A DNA stretch of 64,000 bases from the NCBI GenBank assembly GCA_963855995.1, contig OY979716.1, positions 31,419,230-31,483,229 of the forward strand, written 5' to 3'. Positions 42,001 through 54,000 of the stretch are shown here, in pieces (position 1 is the first letter of the stretch; each line of letters starts with the position of its first letter). The notes under the pieces are model-generated. The model was not told the DNA's origin. It saw only the letters and a list, made by a program, of their open reading frames with translations, and did not search any database. The translations under genes were made by a program, and so were the position numbers. Source of the DNA: Muricea muricata. Its lineage: Eukaryota; Cnidaria; Anthozoa; Malacalcyonacea; Plexauridae.

Positions 42001-45000
42001 AGTTTTGAATAAAGGAACATCTAATTTATGGTCATTTCTTGTTTCCCGACAACTCACTTCACGTCTAGTTCTGAACTGCGATGACAAATAGTCAGGTGCA
42101 CAGTTGTTCATACATTTGAATGCCAACAGAGCATCACGAGAGTAAAGATGTGATTTCACAGGAATCCAGCGTAAATCTTTTAGGACTGGTGTGATTTGAT
42201 CGAATTTCCTGGAATTGCTCACAACTCGTGCTGCAAAATTCTGAACTCCTTGGAGTCGCCCTTTGTTGATACAGGAGGTGGATGACCAGAGCGTAGAGCA
42301 ATAATGCAGCTTGCTAAGCACTAAGCAATTTATCACAGTTATGAGTAGACTTTTGCTGAACGCATGCTTAGCCCGATTTATTTGACAGAGGGTTGAATTG
42401 CAGGATGATACTGTAGACAGGATGTGGTCGTCAAAGGAGAGCACTGGACCAAACGTGACTCCTAGATCTTTAACTGATTTGGACGTAGTAAGATCTTTAC
42501 CCAGTAATGAGATTCTAAATTCAGGTAGCTTTGCGAGCATTTGGCGGCTTCCGTAGATCATTAATTTTGTCTTCTCTGGGTTGAGTAGAAAATTATCAAA
42601 GCACCAATTACGTATTCGAATCAGATCACCATTAACATCAACCACTGCAGTACTTGAGTTATTGATATAAAAGGATAAAAGTAATTTAGTGTCATCAACG
42701 TATGACTCTGAGGAACACTTCTTGATGCTAGACGACAGATCGTTAACATAAATACTAAAAAGCAACGGACCAAGTATTGACTACCTTGAGGCACACCACT
42801 AACGACAGGTAATTTATCTGATAAGGTCGAATTAATACGTACTGTTTGATATCTCTCACTAAGATAGCTTTTATAAACCAACTAAGGCATGAAGACGACA
42901 CACCAACATGCTTCAGTTTAGCAAGTAGGATTTCATGGTTAATGCTGTCAAAAGCTTTGCTCATATCTAAGAGAATAACTGCTGTTACTTTCTTCTGGTC
43001 AATTGCTTTCAGGATGGAGTCAGTAGAGTTAATGAGAGAGGTTTCGGTTGAGTGCCAAGCTTTGTTACCGCTCTGATGTGCGGAGACGACGATTTACTGT
43101 CAAGTAAGATGTTAGTTGATAAAGTGCAATCCGCTCGCATATTTTGGGAAGCACTGGTAACAGGGAAATAGGTCTGTTGTTATTAGGTTGCTCATGATCA
43201 CCGTCTTTATGAATAAGAATAACTTCGGCGATTTTCCAAGCAGTTGGAAAATTATTGTTCGCAAACGAATTGTTGATGATAGAAGTAATCCATGGTGCGA
43301 TGACGGGCAGACAATCCTTGATAACACGGATTGTTATTTTATCTATTCCTGGTGCTTTATAATCTGGCATAGATCTCACTAAATATCCAACTAGGGAGGA
43401 CTCCACAGGTTCAAAGGAAAACTGTTCAGATTCAGGATAACTGTCTGGGACGAACTTTGATGGATGGTAGTTGTTTTCTTTAGCAAGTGATTGGACTTTC
43501 TTAACTGTATTTGAACCAACTGATGTGCAGAATTCATTAAAGTTATTCGCCACAGATTTTTCATCAGCGCTGAAGCATTTATTTCCATTGAATATCTTAG
43601 GAATACATGTGTGAATTATTTTCCACATATTGCTGGAGTTATTAGAGTCTTTCTTTATCTCCTGCTCAACATACGATTTCTGTGCTAAACGTAATAGTCG
43701 TTTAACCTCACGTTTACAGTTCCAATAAAAATATTTCTGAAACTAAATTTTTATCTACATAAACTTTGAGTTTGAAATAAAACCGTTTCAAGCCAATTTT
43801 GTATCTTCGCTCATATTCTTTTACATGTAAAGTCCGTCAATATTTTGAAATAAAGTAATAAGAAGACAGTCTTGCATTTACAAAACATAAACTTACTCTG
43901 GAATTTAAACAGTGAATAGACTGGAGGAGTACGGCTACGCCGGCCTTTATAAATCATTAAAACACAAGTATAAATACGCATTATCAACAAACGTGCCTTG
44001 TGTTTCACGCCGTAGTCAATTCTTGGCGCTTCTCTGTATTTTCCCAGAATTAATCTCTCTTCAAGAGTCTTGTCACAGTCGTTTTCGTCTCAGTTCTCGA
44101 TCGCCTTTTTGGATGCCTTAAGTGTTTGCTACTCCTGATATTCCGCCATATTCTTGAGATGATAAATGACCACCCTTCGTTGGTTGTGAAAGTTGCCAAA
44201 TCTTTTTTGCAAAAATACAAAATATTGTAGAGCAAAAAGCAAATTTAGATATTTGCTTGCTGTATGTATGTATGTAAAACTTTATTTCAACACGCTATCT
44301 TCGTCAACTATTTACATCAGTTGGTTTCCACGAAGGGCGTACTATGTACATTAAATCTAAGATATGTTACAAAACACACATTAATTAAACTTTTAATAAC
44401 TAGTATAAATTTAACCAAACCCTTCCCTTAACCATTAATATTGCCAGGCTTCCCGCCCCCCCTTGAATTCGTGATTAATCAATCAACAATAGATTTTAAA
44501 TCTGGCCAATCAGTGTTAGCCATTCATGATAGTCCGCCATATTGTTGAGATCAGTGAGGATGACGTCATGACATACCACTTTTACTACCTACCTATCACG
44601 AGCAACGACTTTGAACTCCGCTAATACGAAATTAGTAACCCTCGCTTCGCGCCGTTGGCTCGGGGATTGCAAAGATCAGTCAAAATGACAACATTATTTC
44701 TTTGGTAGAATTTTTGTAACACCTTCCTTGTCGAGATATTCAACTTTATTGGATATGCAAATAACACAATCACCGGCGTCACACTGTAAGGGTGCATGCT
44801 ATGATTACAATCCAGGCCTGGCAATTTATGTGCAATATTTTAGCTAATTCTTGAAAAAATGAAACTTTCTGAAAATTCATTATGTAGAATGACGGCGGCA
44901 AGTGGTTGTTTTATTTTTGTATCAAATAAGATTGAAAATCTCGAAAAGTTATGGTGTGATTTTTACTGACTGCACAGAAGAGAAAATTTCGTTTCATAAA

Positions 45001-48000
45001 CAATTTAAGAGCTCCGTAATAAATATATACACATGAATAAGTTATCAACATCCGACAAGTTTAAAACACACCTGATTCAATGCATCGTATAGACTTTCAT
45101 AAAGACTTTCTAAGTTCAGCAAGATTACCATCGTTCCTGTCTCCATGCACACTTTGATTCGATTGATGTTTCGACAAATCTAAAATACAGTAAATATTAT
45201 TTACACTTTCTTCGGGCAATAATTTTAATATGATGTGATAGTAAGGATAAACTATTATTATACGGCTTTGAAGAATCCTGCATTCTGATTGGTCGACGTG
45301 CGGTCCGTAAAAACCCGTATTCGGAGCGTGGTCCGTAAATTTCATTGGGACCGGGCTTTTTCCCAGTGTTTTCAATCGCACTTTTTACTGCTTGCAATAC
45401 ACTTATTAATGAAATTGATGTTTTACTGATATGCTTAAAGGGGCACTTCGATGAAACTTTGGGGGCCGATTTTTTTCTATTTTCTGAAACTGCGTTTCTT
45501 GAAATACATACCAGTTAAATATCAGCACAAAATATTGAGTAAAAAGCTTTCAAAGCTCCGATCGAAAATTCGTATTTTACGGCCGCCATTGATTTGAGCC
45601 TGTTTTTAAATTGTGAACAGCGGTCTGTTGTGACGTCATTTTCTCACTTTTTTCTGCTTTTGCTGCTTGTCCTGATATTTTACTGGTATACATTTCAATA
45701 AACGCAGTTTCAGAAAATAAAAAAAAATCGCCCCCCAAAGTTTCATCGAAGTGCCCCTTTAAAAGCTTAATGTGTAAAAAATAATGTTTTGTCATGTTTA
45801 AACTTTTATGTATTCTAATTAACGAAACCACGATCGACGTCATTTAAATACAAAATGTCATACTAACTCTGAAAACGACTGCGAGCCATATGATAAACAG
45901 TTTATTGACATCGCTTGTTCGGTCTGTACCGTGAAATATTGGACTTCGGTTTTTTAGTACGGACCTCGCTCGCACGGTCCGTACTAAAAAACCTTAGTCC
46001 GATATTTCACGGTACAGCCCTCACGCTGGGTCAATAATCCTTTATTATTGCATGAGTTTGGACACGATATTGAAGCATATTTGCCTCCTATACCAATGGC
46101 TGCACTTCCAGAATTGTTTAATATCCAAGCCACACAAATCGAAGCGGTAGGTCACGTCTACGTACAGTTTGTTCACTTCGTAATTTACTTCATGTTCTCA
46201 CTCAATTTTACTGTTTGCCAGTGTTCCGCTTTTGCATATGACAGGACAAAATTGTGGGTCAGTGTACCTGTACGGCGGTGACTGAATGCATGGATCAATT
46301 ACTGATATTCTTATACAGCTAATTCAAAAAAGGTTGTCCATTCAAACCTTAAACTCTAAGCACGCAAAGCATGAAGGGAGCACAATTTAAGCTGCCTAGA
46401 AAGCATATATGGAGCCCATTTTTCTAGAGACATGGTAACTATCCCCCAAGAAAACATTCCACTCACAAATAGCTCCAATATGCAAATCTAAAGCTTAAAA
46501 TTTGTCCCTCATCATCCTTTGTGTGCTTAGAGTTTAAGGTTTGAAAGGACAACCTTTTTTGAATTAGCTGTATACATCTGGACAGCTTGCCTGGCTTCAA
46601 AACGCGTTATTCAAGATAGCCAAAATTGCTCAAGGCGACTACTTCATTTCCACGTGCTGAAGTGGATATATACCCATTATACAAGGTGCATGAAAAGTAG
46701 ACTATTTTCAAACGGCTCTCAACATTAATTAGGAAGCGGCTTAAGTTTTTTTTATTAATATAGATTGCTTTGGGTACTTGTGACGTGGAGTAAACGAAAA
46801 TAGTCTGAAATTCAAATGTTTAAAAACCCAGGGGGGGGGGGGGGGCATTTTCGAACGCATTAAAATTGGCTTGCTCCCAAAATTTGAATGCATAACACTA
46901 ATTTTAACTTGGTACGTAGAAAATATGCTAGTTGTTTTATTGCTGTTGAAAATTCAGGGACGCCAGAAAGGGGGGGCGCAGGGGAGGCCTCGCCCCCCTT
47001 GCCCTTTCTCAAGGGGGGCAGGGGGGCAAAAGAGCCCTTTTATAAAGTATACTTTATAAATGTATATATGTGGACGGAATCGTATCATCTGAGCATTGTA
47101 AACCATTTATTGTCAACTATTTGTAGCGAAATTGTTACTACTGCATATAGATTTTTGATTTCCGCATTATAAGAATTTCTTGGTTTACTGATTTGCGGGT
47201 TTACGTCGACCACTTTATAAATATAATTCATAACACCAAAGTTGCCCTTGCCGTCTGCATTGCCCCCCTTTGCCCTACCTTCGTTCCGGCGTCCCTGTGA
47301 AAATTCCAAAAAATTTGAGTTACTATAAGCCCTTCAAAACGTCGTTAGGACTTACATTTTTCTTAATACGGATCTTTTTCTAAATAAATCATTTTTCTTT
47401 TTGGTTAAGGAAAAACGATTGTGTGTGTTGCTTCGTTCTATGAGGCCAACCAGCCAGTATTTTAACTCTCATAAAACTCTCATCCAGTATTGGTGGCTCG
47501 GATTATACTCTCATATTCGTCAGCCTTTCAATCGACAACGCAATCATACAAACAGGCAGTCAAAATGACCACTTCTACTCTTTTTACACATATATTATTT
47601 AATTCATTAATTTAAAGGCACAATGCACCACCCCACGTGACCTAAAACACCGCTGTTGATTAATGGATAGAACTAATGGCTCAGGTTTCGCGCAATGCTA
47701 ATACACTATGCAAATATGGCGGAATACGAAGAGTTGCCAGATTTTAGCTCTGCTTCACAAAGCGAAATCGCGATGGATTCATCTCCTGAAGAAGAAAATT
47801 CTGAATCAGAACATTCTAGCGAGGTATAAGAAGACGATTATTTATCCACTCCTCATAACATATAAATTATTTGGCATGAAATTCCGAACCTTGGACCAAT
47901 GGTCACCAATTTACAATTTATATTGTCAAATATTATAAACAGTCAAATGGAGACCTCTTAGCAGGGATTCACATCCTCAGATTGCTAATTTCTAAAATTA

Positions 48001-51000
48001 TGCGCTTTTACAATGATAGTACTCACTTTGTATGCTGTTCATGTCATATAAGTTGCTTTCGACTTATCTCAATATTATCCGCATGCTTTATAAACATTTG
48101 TATTTCAATATTTTTTGAAGGACCTTTTGAATATGTGTTTATCTAATAAATATAACTTTCTGCACATTATAGTCAACGGATGCACCGCCAGTGAGTTGTT
48201 CTTGCAAGTCAAAGTGTTTGCGCAAGCTACAAACATCGAAAAACGGGAAAGTAACTGGTTGTGCATGTAGAGGAAATGGTGTGATGTGTGGAGAAATGTG
48301 CTCTTGTGGTACTAAGTGTAAAAATAAGGTACATAAGAGATAAAATATTGCAACTTTATGATATTCTTATGCACACAAACAGTGTTTATGATAGAATATA
48401 CTTTAATTATAGCCACCAATAGAAGGTCAAACGATGACAGCTACAGCTGTGCTGCAAAGTGACATAAGTGAGCAGAGTGAAGTTTCAGTAGAGGTAAATG
48501 GTTCATATTGTATTTGATGATATACGTTAGCCAGCAAAGTTGACATGACAGATGATATGAGCTGTCCTGCCTTGTTCTGCATGTATATTTGTAAAAAAAC
48601 TTAAGACAATGAATTACATATACTATTTTGGTGTTCATGTTGCATAGGAAATAATTGATGGTTTGGACAACGAGACCCTGGTCAAAGTGGCAAAAGAGGG
48701 TTTCAAGTCTAGGCCGTTAGTTTTGAAAGATTTGGTGCAACAAATGAAAGACAGTGCAGAGACAGAACAACAGGCAAGTCGTACCTCTGAAGTACCAGTA
48801 CCATTTTGTGTTTGTGGATATTGTCGGGAGATGCCATCTGACAAAGAGAGAGTTTGCTGCAAACAAAGGCGGCTGTGCCGCAGTAGAACATTAGCATTCC
48901 AAAACATTTGCTTAGATTCAGACAATTTGGCCACTGTTATAAGGAGTCTAGCAGATACCTATGTCTTCACTCCAACATATGACAACAGAGCAATGAGGCA
49001 TGCAGCATACAGGCAATACGTCATGTGGATACATGGTCATTTAGGTAAAGGCCATCGAAAAGTCATTCCATCATGCTGTGTGTGGGAAATAAGAAAGCAC
49101 TATCCATCACCCAATGGTGGATACACTGGATTTAAAGACAGATAGGAAATATTTAAATTTATAATGTTGACATTGGCTGCAAGGAAGAAACATTTTGTAT
49201 ATAATAATTTAGTCACTGCAACACAAAATATCATCACTTTAATACATGTACTTCCTTTTATACACCAAAATATACATTCATTTACTGTATATGCATAACT
49301 ATATTAATATTCAAAGTTGTTTCAAAAAGTGTCAACAAAACAAAGTCACAAATTTTTTTTCAGGAAGCCAAGTATTTCATTTTGTGAGTTATTTGTTGTT
49401 AAAAGATTTGTTTTACCACATTGTCTTCAATTTGTACCCTTGCTAGTGTGACTATAATCTCCAGGGTGAAATGGGTCACCCATCCAAGTACTAAACCTAA
49501 CTAGGGTGAGAGACAGTGTATTCACCTTCAATTCCTAGTCTCTCATTTAAGTCCTAATCTCTTGTAACCCCTTCCCATATGCAGCAGAGTCTGATAACAT
49601 CATATAGCTCATTAACAACTTTCCAGATATCAGTTTCATGTTCACCTTTTTTATTATTTACTATGTAGAACTCAACCAAATTTAACGCAAAAAAAGCTAT
49701 GACATGATGTCAAGTTTTGTTACAAGCACCTCAATTATTAAAGATGCTGTCCAGTCCATATTGTAAAGAAACACTTTGTTCACATTGTGAACTGCCCCAT
49801 TTGTAAAATATGATTTACCTACTGAATATCTGGCACTGTTCTGGTTTGCTATCAGTCGTAAATGAGGAAAACCATAGTTTCAATTCAAAAAAAGTTTGAG
49901 TCAAACTTTTTTGAATTGAAACTATGGTTTTCCACATTTATTACTGATAGCAAACCAAAACAGTGCCAGATATTCAGTAGGTAAATCTTGTCAGATGTGA
50001 AATTTTGACAATATGAATGGAACGGACTGGACCCAGCTTATTGGTTTTTCAAGTATTGGTTTTGTGATCAATTACCCAAACTTGTTAATTACCCATACTT
50101 GAAATAATATATACATCTTGGAGTCATCAACATGGTTCTTTAAACATTGATTTGTACAATAATTTTAAAGTTAAAACCTTGAAGTATGCTCTTTGACAAG
50201 TTCGGACGTTTTTGGGGCATGGATTGCTGCAATGGTAGGAGCAATTTTCTTTGGATTTTGCTCAGAAGTGACAGGCTTTACATTCTTCATGAATTCTTTG
50301 CTGGCATTTTTAAGCACACCTGCACACATTATTGGAAGATAGCTGTAGTTCTTCTTCTCTTTCACAATAACCACTTTCCATCTTTTTGCACGCTTGCTCC
50401 AACGCCGTGAAAATACCAACTGCCCCTTCGCATCACGTGCTTGACTTCTATGGAGATGGTGATTATGGTCGATTGCAGCCAGATGGCTACGAGCTAGCAA
50501 ACATTCATATCTGTAAATAAACGTAAAGTTCTACTGCAATTAATTGTTTATACACCTATTTTTTGCACATAATTTATAATATACCCTAGAATATAAGATA
50601 TGTTGAACACTTACGAAAATCCAAATCGTTTGGGAGCATACATGAGTCTGTGACTGTGGTAGGCCTCTAGCTTTCCAGTGTGACTACAAATAAAAGTAAA
50701 CAAAAACATAAGAAATATTAGTAAAATACAACTTAAAAAAATTCTAAAATTACAAGCACACTGCAGATATTTTGTATGCTCTTAACAAATAATAACATAA
50801 ACTAATAGTTATAATCACCGGAAATTTGTGTAAAATGGAAGTGATTTCAAGAACTTCTTGTCCAAGACAACATCACGCAAAGCTTGCATGGCTGGCGAAT
50901 CCTTATCAATCCACTCCCTTTCACTTCCATCATCCGTCAAAGGCCCATGGCTGCACTGACCATTGTACCAAGTGTGGACATTGGTAACATGTTTTAAAAG

Positions 51001-54000
51001 GTTGATCCAATTAGTCTAACAATAAAATCAACACAATATAAAATTGTTTTGGTCAGAATGTTTTGTTCATGAAAACGTTTAGGGCAAAGTGCATAGTGCA
51101 ATAGATAAAACATTGATAGTACCAACTACATTCACATAACTGTATCCTATATTAATTTTTTTAAAAAAATGTATACCTTAAGTTTTTTTAGGTCACCTCC
51201 ACATGTTTTAACACAGTGCCAGAAGTGATTCCTGATGGGGGCAATCCATGACTTCAATATGGCATTTTTTCGTTTTTTTCCAGCCTTCAAAAGATATATA
51301 TCATCTTAGCCATCAAGCAATATAACTATAACTCTTAAATATCCTGCAAACAAACCTCCAACAACTTTTTATCTAACTTGTTGCTTTTATGCCATACATC
51401 CAACTGGTGCAGGACTTTCTCATACCTCTTGTCTGTTGCTAAAGAAACAGAATAAAAAAACCTTGAGTTTAGCGTAAAGTATCATTAAAAGTTTGTTTAT
51501 ACCAACAATAAATATTTTACGATGACGTTCTTAATGATATGCGGGATTATCAAGTTCGAGGCAAAAGTTAGGGATGAAACTCTAACCAAGAAATTGATGA
51601 TAATTTTGATATGACTTTGGTAAGACTGAATGCAATTGGACCAGTAGACTCAAGATAGAATTGAAGATGAAAAGCTAAGCATACACATACAGTAGCTGAA
51701 ACTCAATTAACTGTTACCATATATATACTATAACTTTCAGCATACATATGCACTGGCAAAAACCATGTACAAGTACCATGTATAAGAAGCTGCTTAGCAA
51801 GCTGTGAACATTGTGTACCATTTTATCATTTTTTCGACTATGGTACTCGGCATATCACAGAACATAAAACTAGTTTAATAGTGTGTTATATACTCACCTA
51901 ACATTTTGATTAATTGTGATGAGGCATCAGTGACCAGCTCTTCAATTGATAGTTTTTTCATCACAAAATTCAAAGCCCTTTCACAACCAACTTTTTCCAT
52001 GACTGCACTTTTAAGCTGGGAATGCCGGACATCAACCAATTCCACATGCAGTACATAGTCCAGTTCTGCATGCATCAGTGTGTAAACACAGTTCTTGGCA
52101 GAGAACCCTGGTGAATCCATTTGGCCATCCCCAGCTAGAACAACTGGCTGGTTGACAAGAACAGAAAACATTCTTTCTTGCATATCTTTCCACCATGAAT
52201 TAACGAGGGGTATGAGGTACTTTCTTTGGTACTGGTGGAACGTTGATGGACTAAAAAAGGCTAAAGACATGCACTTTGAGAGCAATGATATCTTAGTGAA
52301 ATTGTTCCCAGAGAAAAGTAATGAAGCTGCTGTCAGTAAGTTGTTCACATATAACTTCCTGACCATTTTGCTTGATTGCCATTCACCACAATGACCAGCC
52401 TTGCATTTCCACCTAATTTCCAAAACACAGCCAACAAATCTTTCACTTGTCTCAATCAATGGCATTTTGCAGTCAATGTCCATGCAACAGGAAAACAGTT
52501 CTCGAATTTTGCTTATACTGCAGAGGAACTTATTTTCATTCACCATAAATACTTCATTCTCAAGACCAATGCCTTTTTCCTTTTCATACCCAACAGACAG
52601 AAGTCTCACTGAAGGGCTGTGTCCCTCCACCACATCAATATGCTCTGCAGGAACTATTGGCACATCACACTCAATTGAGCCCAGATCTTGTGTTGAGCTT
52701 ATCTCCATATTAACTGGACCAATCTGTGTTGAGTCAATAAAATCTTGTTTATGATCAAGGAAATCTGTATCATATCACATGTTCAAATTGTTGAAATCTG
52801 GGAATAGTTCACTAGGATGGTCATCATCACTTTCATTGTCAATAACATCTGATTCCCAACATACATCATCTCCACTTTCATCTGCACTGTCATCTTTATC
52901 AATTTCAGCATCACTTTCATCATCACTGTCCTTATCACGAGACTGAATAGCAATGGAAGTGTTTCTAATAACAGAGTCAATAAAAGTCTTCTCACAAGTT
53001 GGTATGGAGGCATGTTCGACCACAATTGAGGACTCTGGTACATCTACAATAGAAACATGACACATAAATGTATAGGGTATGTAGTAAACTGGTCCTAGTC
53101 ATACAGTATGTGAAGAATAAAGGCAGTAAGCCAGTACTGCATTAAAATAATAATTTGTCATGATCTTTTTTCTATATATAATGATGTTATGTACTCAGGT
53201 TAATATGATGTAAGTGTTGCTACTCTGAGTGTATATCCACACCGGGCAAGCTTGAAAAATATGCCTGGCCATGGTGGGATTCGAACCTACGACATCTGGA
53301 AAGGGGATTCCAGAGGTCGTAGGTTCGAATCCCACCCTGGCCAGGCATATTTTTCAAGCTTGCCCGGTGTGGATATACACTCAGAGTAGCAACACTTACA
53401 TAATAATTTGTCACTTTGGCAAATACCATTGTACTTTGGACTTGATGGGGGGGGGGGGGGGGGTTGGGTTAATAAAGATATAAATATAGTTCATTTCAGA
53501 AATCAGAATATGAAAAAAATTTGCATTTGATAGTCATCCAAATCGTGTATGTTGCAATTCTAAATTATATATAACAACCCAATAATTACCAGATTGGAAA
53601 AGTTGAGCTTTGGCCTTGGTCTTTCGTGGTGTTGACGATTTTGGAGGAGAGCCAATTTGACTAAACAATGGACTGTCAAACCTTTATAAAACGAAGGGAA
53701 TACTGTATAAGCTCAAACCTATTTGATACTATTATACGTTTAAATTCCACAATGAATAGCTTCACAATTAATAGAAAATACAAAACCATTTATCCCTACC
53801 TTTCAAGGCCAGCTGCCTGGGTTGATATATCCGAACGAAAGGTCATTTCCGCGTCAGTGGCCGCGTTTGCCGCACGTTTCAAGAGAAATTGAGCAAACGC
53901 GGAGTTTTCCTTGAAGTTGTGTGCTGTTCGCAAGGCCATCCATTCTTCGTAAACGTTCGCATGCAAGGAGATTGTCTTCCAAAGACTGCTGCGAACATTT

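Larger units (their letters stand above)
41500..43730 (-). mobile_element. LINE D (non-LTR retrotransposon), frameshifted
   Basis: Minus-strand RT spread over several frames, then a 3' region with an AATAAC/AATGAC-rich simple repeat (41650-41845) and a TTTA-repeat tail near 41510-41525. Intron 12/13 of RNF213, same sense as the host gene. Coding similarity reaches 43730; no endonuclease is seen. Confidence 0.85.

Noticed and set aside
44050..44235. Minus-strand start ATGGCGGAATATCAG resembling the P2X7-ballast first exon
   Set aside because: A stop follows after six codons and no cysteine-rich or ballast exon follows; only the start context is alike.
53271..53330. tRNA gene call
   Set aside because: Only the T-arm and acceptor-like half is present, mirrored; no D-arm or anticodon arm, so no functional tRNA is supported.
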